Origin: Brachionus manjavacas
Lineage: Eukaryota > Rotifera > Eurotatoria > Ploima > Brachionidae
DNA: 64,000 nt
NCBI GenBank assembly: GCA_019054805.1
Contig: JAHQIY010000002.1
Coordinates: 2,852,001 to 2,916,000, forward strand
Direction: 5' to 3'
Positions 48,389-61,620 of the stretch are shown here, piece after piece (positions within the stretch are counted from its first letter, which is position 1; every line of letters begins with the position of its first letter). Under the pieces are notes generated by a model, which was not told the origin of the DNA, made no database searches, and was given only the letters and a program-made list of their open reading frames with translations. A program made the position numbers and the translations under genes.

Positions 48389-50459
48389 AGCAACAAATGA
48401 TTACAACTCTCTTTTAATTTTGTCAACTCGAGAGCTTTTTATGTTAAATTAAATGAATAATGGGAGGATTTAAAAATTTTCAGGTTAAATTTTTCTATTA
48501 GCCCTCTCGTAAATATTTTTCTAATCTTTCGTTCTCAAAAGTTGAAGCATATGATTTATTATTCTCGTTTCAATTTGAGAATTTCAAAATTAATGAATAA
48601 TAAATGCAAATATATATTAAACTAAGCTAATGCGGTAAGTAAATTATCTGTGAGCTCAAAAAGCACTTTTTTATTTGTCTTTGGTGACTTTAACAAAAGA
48701 AACCAAATATTTTCGATATTTTTCCTAAGGTTTCTCTTCCTTTCTTTTCTTTTCTAGAAAAATGAATTTTTTTATTGTAGCACACTTATCAACAAAAAAG
48801 AAAACTTTTTTTGTAATTTATATTCTATAAATTTGTAATTTTCTTTAGCAAAAAATAAATAAAAAATATGTTTTAAAATTAGAATTCATCACTTTATATT
48901 TAAGTTTTAAACAACAATCTATTTGTTAATGATTGATTTCATTATTTCGAACATAAAATAAAATTTTGGATAAATTGTTTTGGCTAAAAATTAACTATAA
49001 TCAATAAATAAAACTAATTATTTGAGTTATTTATTTTATTTTTTTAAATTAAAAAATAAATTAAGAACAGAATTACGCAAAAGTAAAAAAAGTTGTTTCA
49101 AATTTTTGAAAAAGATTTAATCAAATATTTAATTTATTTGAATATTTTAATAATTATGAGGTTTGAAGATTCGAATACCTTAGTGCCGTGCGAGTTTAAC
49201 TTGTGAAAGTCAAAATTAAGCATATGGTCTAAAGATAAGTTTATGAATTTTTCATGATCTAGGCTAAAGATATGCATTTAAAAGTCAAGCTCCTAAATTT
49301 AAATGTCGGTCTTATTTTTAATTTCTGAATTAAATGCCGCTTATTTTTTTGAAATTAAAAAAAAATAATTGAACATTTTTCGAAATTTTTTTGAAAAAAA
49401 TGTATTGTTATTTATGAAAAAATATTATTTAAACCATACTATTTTTTTTTAATTTACGATTTAACTTAAAAATATGAGACCGAGTTTGTCACTTTGCAAT
49501 TTTTTCTATTTTTCAATTTATACAACCTTAGTTTTAAACTCCATTTTCACGCATTTTTATACGAGAAAATTGTTTTTAATAAAAAAAATGATAAAAAAAT
49601 AAAAAAAATTTTATAAAAAAATTCATTAAAATTCATAAATATTGAATATTTTTTATTTAAATTAAATTTTTTGAAGCTGTATTATTTTTAGAGCTTTAGT
49701 TTTTGAAGTCGCACATATTCCCAAATTTTATTTCTAATTTAACTTTTGATGCTGCTTTAAAAAACAAGTCATGAAATATTGAAAAACGCATTTTTAGTGC
49801 CGCATCTATTACCCAAACGACAAGTTAAATTCATTGAACTAGAATCCGCAGCATTACGGGATTTTGTTACTCTTTAAGTACAAAAAAAACCTGATAGAAT
49901 ATTCTGTTTAAAGCCAAATGATTGTTTTTGAACAATTTTATCCAAATAATAGTTTTCAAATGATGTTTCTTTTAAAAATAATTTATTTGATCTAATTCTA
50001 ACGATATCAATACAGCATTTGATTTCATTAAAAAATAAAAGTCTTCGTAAAAAAATACTTTTAAACTATTATATCGTTTCATTTCAGATCGAATCCAAAA
50101 AATTTAAAAAACATTTCCAAATTTTTACCTTACTTAAAAATGTCTGTTTTATCGATTTGAAGCTTAGTCTAGTCGGATGACTTAATTAAGTTATTATGAA
50201 ATAATCTATTTTTTGAATTAAAATTAAAATTAAAAAAAATAATTTGACTTTTTTTAATAATAATTATTTGAATAAGATACTATTTGATATGAGTTATATT
50301 ATAGCTATTGTTGGACTATTGTTCATTGCAAAGGTATAGTGAACCGGTAAAAAATAAAAATGAAAAGTTGTTAAGTTATTCACGGGAAGATTTTCTTTTC
50401 ATCTACTATTTTTTTACCAGCAAAATTAATTTATTTACCAAAAAAGTATATTTTAAAAT
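48389..50459. other. AT-rich intergenic region
   Basis: About 2 kb without a supported gene. At 49800-49878 (plus) a short frame after an acceptor reads LLPKRQVKFIELESAALRDF and then stops. It looks protein-like but has no partner exon, so it may be a relic. At 50289 (plus) an ATG opens a hydrophobic leader-like frame of 15 codons up to a possible donor; nothing convincing follows. Confidence 0.35.
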
Positions 50460-50665
50460 AATATGAATAAATTTGTAGTTGATAAAAAATAAAAAAAATT
50501 TCTAATTCTTTTTGGTCTACCCCTCTTTTTTTCGCTGTTTGACAAGTTCGATTTTCATTAACCATTAATAGAATTTCATTCCGAGAAGCAGATTCAAAAG
50601 TTGCTGGTTCTGGATCTAATACAACTGCATCTTGATTCACTTGGCTGACATATTTAAAATGCAGT
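50460..50665 (-). pseudogene. Transposase-like C-terminal relic with an AT-hook
   Basis: The frame reads VNQDAVVLDPEPATFESASR, then NEILLMVNENRTCQTAKKRG. It runs out of frame at a run of seven A residues (about 50530). One base out of phase, the next codons give KRGRPKRIRN, a textbook AT-hook. The single-base slip suggests a pseudogene rather than an intact gene. The family is not certain; AT-hook tails of this kind occur in several transposon proteins. Confidence 0.45.
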
Positions 50666-50918
50666 TCTTGTTAACATTTTGTTTCTAAAATTACTTGGAA
50701 AAGATTTAACCTACTAAACACCGCTATGATATTTTTAAAAAAGAAATTTTCTAGCCAGTATTTACAAGTTCATTTACTTTAAATCTATACTTTCTGTTTT
50801 AATGGCATTATTTATTGTTTCTTATGCCTTATTGTAGCTGGTTATCCCAATAGAAAGATTTCATACCATCCTTTTAGAGAAGTACATCACTGTTGACAGA
50901 AGTAATCAAAAAATTCAT

Positions 50919-51150
50919 TTATTTTTTGATGTTTTTTGATTTTGGCTTTGTTAAATCGTCATCAATTGCCGAATTTAAATAATATTCTTCTTGGAAAAAA
51001 ATTAACTGATTAAAGAAAATAGGATTATATTTTGATATATTCATATAAATTTAAAATAAATTCAACCAGCCATATTTGTAAACCATTCATCCCTTTGATT
51101 GATTCAAATATATCTTTTTCAATCTTAAATTCATTAAAAACTTCACTCAT
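50919..51150 (-). CDS. Small two-exon protein, unknown
   Basis: Exons 51067-51150 (28 codons) and 50919-51005 (29 codons with stop) are separated by a 61-nt GT...CAG intron, and both are in phase 0. The 56-residue product reads MSEVFNEFKIEKDIFESIKG, then a hydrophobic middle (LQIWLLIFFQEEYYL), then an acidic/basic tail ending DDLTKPKSKNIKK. Clean splicing into an open frame, together with balanced composition, supports a real gene. No family recognised; too short for a confident fold call. Confidence 0.5.
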
Positions 51151-51572
51151 TTTTGACGAATAAATGTTTTATCAAAAACAAAATATTGACAAATACCACA
51201 TTAAGTCTTAAACAAACCATTTTTTATGGTCATTGGTAAAATGCCGATTTTCCTAAAAACACAAACAAAATTTTGTTTTTCAAATAACTAAATAAAAAAT
51301 ACTGGATAAAAATTCAAAAACACAAAATCCTAACCATTCATTTGTGTATCTTGTATAATTTGTAATTTTTCAACTTATTTATTTTATAAATCTCGAGACT
51401 AGTTTCAAATGTCAATCTCTAATTTCTTTTTGACCAAAACAAAGTTACAAATTAACCACAATTATCGGCAAATATATAATCTTAATGTTCAACTAAAACA
51501 TCGGATTTATCTTTTATAAAAAAATTGTCTTGTATCAAATTTCAAATATTATAAAATTTCAAAAGAAATGAA

Positions 51573-54500
51573 ATGGCCAGAGATCAGAATATGAACTTTT
51601 TTTTCAAAATTTCGATTGCACTCTTTTTTTCTCTATTACCATTGGTAAACACTAACGATTACTTCGATTATACCGAAGATACTGAGCTCACTGAAGACGT
51701 CTTGTGTAAAGTCTTAATCTGAAATTTTTACGAATCTAGCTTACATCTTTAATTTAGATGGAATGGAACCAGAGGACGGAGATGAAACAAAATGGTATCT
51801 CAAAACAAGAGAAAATAAGCTGAATGAATATTTTAAACCTTACAAATACATGAGAGTGTGTTACTTTGCGAACTGGGCTGGTAAAAATTTTAAGTAAATT
51901 TTTTTTTTATAATTTTAATTTTCAAAAAGCAAAGCGAAGAAGCAATATTAGTAGAGTTGTTCCTGAGGAAATTGATCCGTTCTTATGTACACACATTAAT
52001 TTTGCATTTGCTAAAGTTGGACAGAATCTAGACGTAAAGCCCTATGAAGAAGATGATACAGCTAGCTGGACCGGTGGTCCTGGAATGTATCATCGAATAA
52101 ACGCTTTGCGTAAAAATAATTCTGATTTAAAAATAATGCTAAGTATAGGTGGATGGGTAGGCTTATTTTAAATTTTTCTTCTTAAAATTTAATCTTTTTT
52201 TCAAGACTCATGCTTCTAAAGGATTCAACGAAGTTGTTCGAGATGATAGTTCATTGTATGTTTAAATTTTGAAAATTTTTATGATATTCTCTTAAAAGCG
52301 AACATTTATTATAGAATCCCTTAATACTTGAACGAATTAGATATTTAATTTCTTCTATTATCTGATTAAATGATATTCAAAAAGTCAAATCAAGACTAAA
52401 ATTAAACTTTTTTTGTCAGGTATTTATGACTAAAAGATTCTTATCTTAAGATTTTTTAGTAATTTGAGATTTTTAAAAGAATGTTTTTAAAATCAAGTTG
52501 AGGGTTTCCAAACCCGATATGAGTCCATTTGGCTCTGTTTATAAAATTCTTGATGAAAGCCAACGAAATATGGGTTTTTTTTTCTTAAGTTCTTTATAAA
52601 TAAAATAATGATATTAATTGGAATCATTTGTAATATTTTAAAGTAATGCTGATTTTATTGTCGAAGTTTTAAGAATTAAATTTTGTTTCTTTTATCTAAA
52701 ACTTATTGACCAGCTCAAATTTTGAATATTTGACAAACTTAGAAGATAGTTAACAATAAATATTGAAAGTAGGTAAACAAAACATTCATATTTCTAATAA
52801 ACACTTAAAGATTTAAAAAATAAAACATAATGCAGGTTGAAATAAAATGATCCAGCCTTTGTAGCATATAAATATGAAAACTTAAAGTCTCCTTTTATCT
52901 TTTAAATAACTCTAAATGGGTTCTCACAAACTACCAAATTTTGTCTTTCCAATTAATGATGTTTTGTTAGTTTTGTTTTATTGGCGTGTCTAAACCATAA
53001 CTTTTTAATCTAAAATATTATGAGCATTTTAAAAATCTTTTGAAGATAAATTTTCAAAATTAGTATGTTGCACTATGTTGCAGTATCTTTTTAAATATAT
53101 TTTATCATCTTTAGTTTCAATTTATCATAAAATAAAGAATTTGGTTCAATTTGTATTTTAAGTTAAAAACGCCGTATTTTATATGCAAATTTTTTTTTAA
53201 ATATTATTTTAATATTAAAGTTAAAAGTTTATTTCTTTTATGAAAGTGTATGTTTGTTTTTTTCTGAAATTATCTTATTATTTAAAAAAATCTCATTTTG
53301 AAAAAAAATAGCTAACTTAAACGGTTTTTGGAAGTAAGGTTTTTAGACCCCTCTTAAAATAAATAATTTTTTCATTTAATAAAAATATATCAGCATTATT
53401 TATTAAGAAAAATAAAATTATCTGTACTTTTTTAAAATTAAAATTTAAAACTTTTAAAACTCGATTTCAAAATATTTAAAGCTTTGGATTGATTAATAAA
53501 TTAAAATAAAAAACTTTTATTTTAAGTTGTTATTTCTGCCTCAAAAAATCTAAAATTTTACATATTTGATTCATTAATTAATAAAAAAATAATTAGGCTT
53601 TATTTAATAGAACTGAGTCAAAAAATAAAAATCATAAATCTCAGGGTCATGTTTATCATGTTACTTTGTTACGTTACTCTGCTATGTTAACTTTTTTCAC
53701 TCTAGGGTTTTTAAAAAATAAGATAAGATTCATGTTTATTAAATTGATAGTTGTCTATTAGTTTGAAAAAAAGTTATTTTGATAGAACTTTGAATTTAAA
53801 ATTTTTTAACCACAAAATATCAAAAATAATTCTTCAAAAAGATATTAAAAATTTTTCGCATATTAGAAATTAATACAAAAACATGTTGTTCTATTATGCA
53901 AAAGTTTGAAAAACTACAAAATATATTTATCTTTTTAAAAGCTACAGTCATCTGAAAGTATCATTAAGCCGTGGGGTTATTTATTATAAATTGTAAATGA
54001 CTTATTAGAGCTTAATCAAGAATCCTAAATGTTGTTTATATTTAGATTACATTTTTTTAAATTGTCTACTTATCTTATATTTAAATATCGAAATTTATTT
54101 CTTAAGATTTTGTTCTTCTTTAAAATTAAGGATTTAAAAAACTATTACAAAAATAACTAAAAACTTTGTCATTTAATAATAAGTATTTAATCTTTTTGAA
54201 TAAAAATAAACTTCCAAAATCTTAGAATTTTGTTCAAATATTTTTTAATTAGAGAAAAATTCGTTCAAAATGTGATAACTTATTTGAGAAAATATGAATT
54301 CGATGGATTTGACATTGATTGGGAATATCCAGGTGCAACTGATCGTCAAGCAGCAAATAATACGAAAGAAGGATTTACTCGATTAGTCACGGTAAAAAAA
54401 TTTACCAATTTAAAAAATAAATTGAATTTTAAAAAATTTATATTCTGAAGAGGCTAAGGGAAGAATTTGAAAAAGAAGCTTACGAAAAAGACAAGCCTAG

Positions 54501-55422
54501 ATTTCTTTTGTCAGCCGCTGTTGGTGCCGCAAATGAAAGAATCGATGCTGGATACGAAATAGAAATTATTTGCAAGTAATTTCCAATAATTATTAAGGCA
54601 TATTTTTCTTATTCTTTTAAAGATATTTTGATTTTATAAATGTTATGTCATACGATTATCATGGAGCATGGGATGGAAAGACTGGACATAATAGCCCTTT
54701 GTATGGGAGGAAAAATGAACCAGAAAAAGACCGTTTATGGAATATTAATTCTTCAATTCATATTTGGATAGGTAAATACTAGCGTTCAAGCTAAAATTTT
54801 AAATTTTAATAAAATTTAATTTCTTAAAGAGCGTGGTTGTCCAAGAGAAAAATTAAATGTTGGAATTTCAGCATATGCACGGTCATTTTCTCTTTTTAGT
54901 GAGAATCAGACCCACGAAATTGGAACTAGTAAAGCCAGTGCCGCAGAAGCAGGTCCGTACACAATGGAACCTGGAGTATTAGCTTATTATGAAGTATGCG
55001 AAATTTTGAATAAAGACAAGCAATTAAAAGTATATTGGCACAAAGAGCATGACGTGCCCTATGCTTATCGACCAGGTCTATGGATCGGCTTTGATAACAT
55101 TCCAAGCTTGATAAATAAAGTGAATTATGTAAAACGAATGCAATTAGCAGGAGTGATTGTGTGGTCATTAGATATGGATGATAAGAGCGGATCAGTTTGT
55201 AACCAAGGTCCATATCCGGTTTTAAATACTCTAAAAAATGAGTTGAGTAAACCAGAAAGTACCACGAAGCGACCCTTTACTACTATTTCGAGATATCCAA
55301 GAGGTTTCTGGAGTAAAAAGAATGGAAGATACAGTTCAAGCTCGACTTTAAAAATTTATCCAAATGGAGTAATATCAATATTATTTATTTTTAAATTAAG
55401 AATTTTTTATATTTATATTTGA
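51573..55422 (+). CDS. Secreted GH18 chitinase
   Basis: Eight exons: 51573-51705, 51758-51880, 51930-52156, 52206-52255, 54253-54391, 54451-54575, 54623-54771 and 54830 to about 55422. A signal peptide (MNFFFKISIALFFSLLPLVN, from the second ATG at 51591) leads into a GH18 barrel. Its landmarks are YMRVCYFANWA, THINFAFAKV, LKIMLSIGGW, the catalytic FDGFDIDWEYPG with the proton-donor Glu, INVMSYDYHGAWD and VIVWSLDMDD. The enzyme cleaves chitin through its N-acetyl group. The C-terminal part is a Ser/Thr/Arg-rich tail without a visible CBM14 chitin-binding domain. The last boundary is uncertain: a donor at 55369 (GGA|GTAATA) could add another small exon. The fourth intron is about 2 kb, far longer than the others. 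Confidence 0.93.
52256..54252 (+). other. Two-kilobase intron of the chitinase gene
   Basis: AT-rich sequence with no ORF, repeat or RNA that I recognise. The flanking sites (TCATT|GTATG and TTAATTAG|A) keep the GH18 frame. Its size contrasts with the typical 50-nt introns here. Confidence 0.6.
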
Positions 55423-55866
55423 TAGAATACAAAACTTATTTTTGTAAATTTTAGTACATTTTTTCGAGAAAATTACTCATTGAATTTTCTAGATTTTTTA
55501 CATTATCATATTTTAACTATTATTTTTACCTTGTTTATTTGAAGTGACTTATTTTAAAAGTTAGGTTTTTCAAAATAAATATTTAAAAAAAATAAACAAT
55601 CAATAATCAAATTTATTTTCCTGCTCAATCAAGCTTGTTTTTGATGTTTTAAAATGTTGAAAAAACGTGAATTGTGAAATTAAAGGATGAAATCTGAAAA
55701 GAGATGTAATTACACTAAATTGATGTATTGCTAGCTTGGTGTTACATAGTTATAAAATGCAATTAATTATTGAACCGAATGGGCTTAAAATTGAGTATAA
55801 ATAGATCGAACCAAGATATCTATTTTCATCATCAATAAAAACGTTTAAATCACTAGAACATTAAAA
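55423..55866 (+). promoter_or_regulatory. Promoter region of the small Gly/Tyr gene with a TATA box
   Basis: GTATAAATAG at 55795-55804 is a strong TATA box. TCATCATCAAT about 30 nt downstream fits an initiator, and the ATG of the small gene follows at 55867, giving a short leader. The rest of the interval is A/T-rich 3' flank of the chitinase gene. Confidence 0.6.
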
Positions 55867-56043
55867 ATGGGTTGTGGAAGATCAAGATACGGTTATCCAG
55901 CTTTTGCCGCTGTTCCAGCCTTGCCAGTTGCTCCAGCTTTACCAATAATGCCTGCTGTTCCAATGCTTCCTGCATTACCAGCCCTTCCATTTTACGGTAG
56001 TTATGGTGGTTATGGTGGTTATGGTGGATATGGATACTTTTAA
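55867..56043 (+). CDS. Tiny Ala/Pro- and Gly/Tyr-rich protein with a myristoylation-type start
   Basis: A 58-residue single-exon frame. It begins MGCGRSRYGYPAF, where Gly2, Cys3 and Ser6 fit an N-myristoylation/palmitoylation pattern. The middle repeats A-L-P/V-P units (PALPVAPALPIMPAVPMLPA), and the end is Gly/Tyr repeats (YGSYGGYGGYGGYGYF). Low-complexity Gly/Tyr proteins of this sort occur in cuticles, lorica and eggshells. However, there is no signal peptide, so a membrane-attached or phase-separating role is equally possible. Codon use is far less A/T-biased than its surroundings, suggesting high expression, as does the strong TATA box. It lies 0.45 kb downstream of the chitinase gene on the same strand. 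Confidence 0.7.
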   Translation: MGCGRSRYGYPAFAAVPALPVAPALPIMPAVPMLPALPALPFYGSYGGYGGYGGYGYF

Positions 56044-56865
56044 AATTCCATTTTGTCTATTTTAGTTTTATTTCAGATTTATTTTGCTTTTTTTAAAGCC
56101 ATGGTTTTTGAATAAATTTGTCAATTTCATTTTTTTTCTAATGATCTGGACATTTTTCATTTGATTTTTATCAAAAAAAACAATTTGAATTTCATTTTGT
56201 TATATTAATTTTATTTTTATTATTAATGTTGAAATCTTTAAATTTTCCTCAACTATTTTTAGACAAAATAGGTTTTTTAATATCAAAAGCGTTATTTTTA
56301 GAACGCTAAGAGAATTTTTAGGAAAATGATAATTTTTGATGAAAAAAATATTTAAATCAAAAAATTTCTGTCATTATTTTTTCAATAAAAATTATAAGGA
56401 AAAAACTGAATTGAACCTATCAAATTGTTACTAATTTCAATCTCAATTAAGCTTTAATTTTTATGTTTTAAAAAAGCATAGGAAAATAATTTAAATTCTG
56501 TTTTTTAAAGTTTTTTATTGTCATTTAGCCATTCGTCAAATAAAAAATTAAACACTTTTTAAAATTTTTTTAAATTGTTTTATCAAGAGTAATTCAAGAA
56601 AAAGAAGGAGACAGAGAGATATTGAGCTAGTTCGAAAGAATTTCTCTCTTTTTTTTAATTAAAAAGTCAAAGTAGGCTTGACACAAATCAAAAAAAATTT
56701 GTTGAATAATAGCGGAAAATTTATTTTTAGGATAAATTTTTAAAATTTAGTAAGTTTATTAAAATAATTTTTTAAAAATTTATTAATGTAATCTATTTAG
56801 TAAGTTTTTGGGCGTGTAATAACTTGCATCCACAAAATTCTGAAGTTTTAGAAATTCCACAAAGC
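56044..56865. other. AT-rich intergenic stretch
   Basis: 3' flank of the small gene (possible polyadenylation signal AATAAA at about 56112). No other feature recognised. Confidence 0.45.
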
Positions 56866-57850
56866 TGAAGGTATTATCAAGCAATTGATAAGAGACGGCA
56901 TTCAACCACCAGCAAAAGTTAAAATTAACAATATTTTGCAATCAATTAAAAAAAACAAAAAAACAAACATCTCAACCGAGTTTAAATGATCTCAAACAAT
57001 GGTGCGAGCAATACAATCAAGTTCCGGATGATGAAAATCAAGTTTTTGTTGCAAATTTTGAATATGAAAGTTTTCCGAACCAAGTTTTCAGAGTTTTTTT
57101 GACAACGAAAAAGCTGATTCAATTCGCATTAGAGACAAATTACATATTATCTGATGAGACCTATAAAATTACCTATGGTGGATATCCAGCACTTACAGGT
57201 GGTACTACTGATAAAGCAAAAAAATTTCGTCCTTTTGGTTTAGCATTATGTGCTTCTGAAAATAATCAAGATTTTGCCTTTTTGCCAAATATTTCAAAAT
57301 CTCAAATGTTACATGCATACGATTGGAATAAGCGATCCAAACCAATTCATCACATCAAAGATAATATCTACATGTGTAAAGGTGGCAAAGATGGTTCATT
57401 AACAAGACAAGAGTGCAAGCAATTTTTGACAGACCTAGATGCAGTTCCGTGGTTACAGTTTGATCAAATGATTTCTTCAATTTTCAATATTAGAATTATA
57501 ACATCCAACAAAGATAATTGGAAACTAAGCAAATGTACTTGTTGGTATTGGCTTAAAAATTATATATGTTCACATGTGATAGCTTGTAGTTTTCGTCTGC
57601 GCTTATTTGATTTTAAAGATATTGGCATGGATGTTCCAATAGAAAAATTGGTGCGTCTAGAAAAAATTTATCATGCTACAATAAACAGCCTTCTGATGTA
57701 GTACAATTAGACGAAGGGGTTATAGTTGAAAACGATGAAACTTTTGACGACACATCAAGACCAAATAAAAGAGCTAAGACTGTAGAAGTTGAAGCTAACA
57801 GTGAGAATGCCAATGTTAATTGCAAAAATGCAACGAGCCGATGAAAAAAC
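56866..57850 (+). pseudogene. Mutator-like (MULE) transposase relic with SWIM finger
   Basis: Three frame-shifted pieces run in order. At 56866-56960 is KAEGIIKQLIRDGIQPPAKV. From about 56965, DLKQWCEQYNQVPDDENQVF continues into the 57099-57701 frame (FLTTKKLIQFALETNYILSD; YKITYGGYPALTGGTTDKAK). A SWIM zinc finger follows (CTCWYWLKNYICSHVIACS, CxC...CxH), then a tail in the next frame (QPSDVVQLDEGVIVENDETF). The central catalytic region is shortened: FGLALCASENNQDFAFL runs straight into a distal segment. This fits a MULE with an internal deletion and at least two frameshifts, one in an A-run near 56955 and one near 57680, so it is inactive. Confidence 0.8.
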
Positions 57851-58682
57851 GTAGGTACTATTATTGCATTAACAAATGTACTCAAGATTAATTTTTTCTT
57901 TTTTAAATAATTATCAATTTTGTGTTAATTAATAAAAATTAGTTTTTTTTTTATTATTATTTTTCTTTTTTTCGTATATTTGTTATGAAATAAATAAAAT
58001 AATTAATATTCAATAACTTATATCTTTTTTTATTGTTTTTTTTCATCGTTTATTATATTTGTGGTAGTTTTTATTAAATTTGTGGATAAAAATTATTTAA
58101 CGTCAAGTTTTTGTATAACGTAATTGAGTGACATGTCTTTAAAATAAAGTACTCTTTTTTAGTGACACTCTGTTATAACATGTAAATGATTCTATAGTGA
58201 CATGTCACTAAAAAATTTTATTATATGTCACTAAATTGGGATAATTACGTTATATAGATCTTGCAATGATACATAGCTTAATCAAAAATAATGCTTACAA
58301 AAATCAAAATTATTTTTTTTATTTATTTAAATTAAAAAAAATTGGGATTAAGTTTTAAGATTCTAAATTTGGTTTTTACTTGATATAAATGGTGCATGAT
58401 ACTATGATTTTACATAATCACGCAAGTAAAATTTTCATGAATGAGAAGTTTAAGCAAATTTTATTTAAGAAAAATTGTATGTGTAATTTATTTTTGCTTT
58501 AGAGAGTTAAATAAATTTAAAAATAGCATAAATGCAATTTTCTTCCTAACTCAATTACAAAATTACATTTTTTTGAAATTCCTAATGTAGTATAGTAAAT
58601 TTTTATTAAGATTTTTGTTAAGAAAAAATTACAAAGTGATGTCAACAACAAAATTTTAACAAATTTTCGATGAACACAAAAA
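57851..58682. other. AT-rich stretch containing a small TIR element
   Basis: No ORF. Contains the TATAACGTAATT inverted-repeat element at 58114-58254, described separately. Confidence 0.5.
58114..58254. mobile_element. 141-bp MITE with TATAACGTAATT termini
   Basis: Starts TATAACGTAATTGAGTGACA and ends with AATTACGTTATA, perfect 12-nt terminal inverted repeats. Inside, TGACATGTCA palindromes and AGTGACA(C/T) repeats recur (58131-58135, 58162, 58198-58208, 58226). It is non-coding and lies just downstream of the Mutator-like relic. Confidence 0.75.
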
Positions 58683-59280
58683 GAATAGAATAGACAAAAA
58701 GAATATGTTTAATTTTACGGAATTTGCCAGTGAATTAAAACAAGTGACACCAGAAAAAAATTAAAATAAAACTCGTCTAACATTGGAATTAAACGATGAA
58801 GCTTTTTTTCGCCTATCTAAAGATGGTATTCTTCGTAATCTTTGCATTAATCCAAGCATTGAAAAAAGTGAGGATTCTGTTTTTAATGATTCCTTCTGTG
58901 ATCTTCGACATGGTGGACAACAGATTAATCGATCTGTAGCTCGATGGATCTAACGACCACAGGTTTCAAACAATTTTTAACCAAAATATCGAAATAGCCA
59001 TTTTCTCTATCTATTATAGCCCAAGCAGCAATCTAAATGAAAATTTTTTGACTTTGTTTCAGGAAAATTTAAATATTTTATAATAATTGGCGATTTAAAT
59101 GCCAAACATTGTAACTGGTCTTGTAAAACCACTAACCAAAAAGGAAAAATCCTTGATTATATCATTTCTAAACATAACCTCTTTGTTTTCCACAACTCCG
59201 ATCCTACCTTTAAGCGCAGAGGAAGTGAAATAGACCTATCAATATGTTCAACAGATTTGACGAAATATTTTTAATCGAGT
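58683..59280 (+). pseudogene. LINE endonuclease fragment preceded by an unknown ORF relic
   Basis: From about 58983 the sequence reads IAIFSIYYSPSSNLNENFLT and then, one frameshift on, KYFIIIGDLNAKHCNWSCKT through GSEIDLSICSTDLTKYF. These are the YxPP/GDxNAxHxxW blocks of an apurinic endonuclease domain. It is on the opposite strand from the Jockey-like copy that follows and belongs to another family. The piece before it (58700-58950) has TRLTLELNDEAFFRLSKDGI and SFCDLRHGGQQINRSVARWI, which I do not recognise. Confidence 0.6.
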
Positions 59281-59384
59281 ACTATAGAAAGAAATTAGTG
59301 ACCATGAGCCCACCTTGACTTATTTCAAAGATTTTAGGATCGAAACAAAAACATTTGAAAATTTTTTTATTTGTATATCTGTAT

Positions 59385-61412
59385 CGAGCTATGGCTCCTT
59401 CAGATTAAATAAATAAAAAAAGTTAAAAACTAAAAAGTAAGGTAAAATAAATTCAAGAAATAAAATATGAATAAAATTTGTGAGAGTTAAATTTGATACG
59501 AGAGCAAGACAAAAAGAAAGAAATTATTAAAATTAAGACCAAATAAGACAAAATTAATGCAATAGTTTTTTTTTTTTTTTTTTTCTCTTTTTTAAATCTC
59601 CTTTAAAATATTTGTTTTTTAAATTTCAATAATTATTATTTCAAATTGTTCTTTTTTTTTTTGAAGAAATCAGCAGTTCAACAGATATGGAGAATCTTCT
59701 TCTGGGTACTTTAAAATTTTTTCTTTTTTCTTTTTTTTTTTTTTTTTCTATTAAGTTAGTAAGTATGAGGAGAAATTTAAAAACTCGGGTTTACATAGTT
59801 GATGTTTCAGGAAAAAAAGAAGAAAAAGTAAGGTAGCAATTACACAATGGAGTCGGGTATTCAACAAACCTTGATTCAAAACCCGCATTATATTCATCAA
59901 CCAGCTTAATTACCAATGGAACAGAATGACGCAGTCCTCCCGCTACAAATCTTTCGCTTAATTCAAAAAGTCGATTCATGACAGTTAAGAATTTAAGTTT
60001 ATTAAAGGCCTCATGATGCAGGATATTGGATGGAGTATCATATTTTAGTTTAAGTTTAAAAAGAATTGCTGAGTTTTGTAAGACTTAAATATTTTTTAAT
60101 GTTTGTCTCCGAAAATGAATTCAGACATGGAAAAGAGTAATCAATTATAGATCCGATTAAAGATTTATATAGGTTTCCTAGTGTGTAATAATTAAGACCC
60201 CATTTTTTGTCTGACAATATTTTTATTAAGTTCAACCGTAAACTACAACGCTGTTTTAATTCATCAACCATTGGGGTAAAGGTTAATTTTGAATCAAATT
60301 TTATACCTAAAAACTTGATTTCTTTTGACTTTTGACTCTCAATTTTATTTTCATGTATTTTTAAATTTAAGTCAATATTTTCCTTATTATATTGAGTAAA
60401 GATTATGTAACAAGACTTTTCAACAGATATTTTCATCTTCCACTTGAAGAGCCATTTTCTAGTTCGTCTAAGTATTTGCTTATCTTATTTTCTAGATTTC
60501 CTTTTTTTTTAAAAGATAAAATGTTACCAAGTCATCAGCAAAAAGAAGAGAGTATTCACTTTTTGTTTTATTTATTTTAGTAATATCATTGATAGAAATG
60601 CTAAAAAGTAATGGACTAATTACCGAGCCTTGAGGAACACCTGCAGTAATATGATATTCATAACTCATGTGACCATTTACATTTACTTTAAATGATCTTG
60701 ATTCCAAAAATGAATTTATCCAATGTATTAGGTAAGAGGAAAGGTTCATTAATTAGTAACTAAGACCATAATGCCAAACCCTATCAAAAGCTTTGGAGAT
60801 ATCAAAAAATAGGGAACAAACTTTCTTCTTTCTATTAAATGATTCTACAATTTTTTGAATAAGGAAGAAAAGATTATCAGCAGTTCGTCGATTTTTTCTA
60901 AAACCTGATTGCTCCTGAATTAGTAATGAGTTTTGTTCTAAATAACTATAAAATCTTTAGTAGACGATACGTTCTTATAGTTTTCCTAGACAGCTTGTCA
61001 TACTGATTGGTCGGGAGTTAGCCGGGTCTTGTGTTAAATTTGACTTTTTAGGTACTATAGTAATGTTAGCAGATTTCCATGCATTCGGTATTTTACTTTC
61101 TCTTAGACTTAAACTAAAAAGATACATAATGTCTTTTAGAATATTTTGAGGTATATTTTTTAACATAAGGTTATGAATTTGGTCTGGTCCCGAAGATGCT
61201 TCCTCTTTTAACGTTTTTATCGCTGATGTAATCTCTTTAGTGCTAACAGGCTCGTTAAATTTGCATTGATTTTCCTTATTAAAAAACTCAAGATTATAAT
61301 CAATTATTTCTCAATCTTTTTGGGGATTAATTAGATCATTATTTGGACTAAAAGTTTTTTGGAGAAATTCACCAAAGAAGGAAGCCTTTTCTTCTTCAGT
61401 TCTTATTTCGTT
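59385..61412 (-). mobile_element. Jockey-like retrotransposon copy 2, main part
   Basis: Same family as the 7.8-10.5 kb copy. On the minus strand it has LKNIPQNILKDIMYLFSLSL, a degraded NxRPISMTSCLGKL, YHITAGVPQGSVISPLLFSI, an intact catalytic LLFADDLVTFYLL, and a C-terminal ESRFVEYPTPLCNCYLTFSS. The 3' end has the family hairpin (AAGGAGCCATAGCTCGATAC complement near 59375-59400). Stops and frameshifts separate the pieces at about 60055, 60440-60490 and 60750-60970. Long poly-T runs (59560-59760) lie in the 3' untranslated part. The coding sequence breaks off at 61412 and resumes near 62360. Confidence 0.88.
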
Positions 61413-61620
61413 TGCATAGGAAAAAAATTAATTAATTTTAATTAGATACATGAAAATATGCAACTTAATTTTGATTGGACATATTTAAACAAAAACTTTA
61501 TTGATAAAACAAAAATAGAAAAAAATTATTAAAGAAACAAAAAACAGAAAAATTAAATTAAATTGATTCTATTATCTAAAAATATTTATTGCTCATTTTT
61601 ATTAATTGAATAAAATCTAT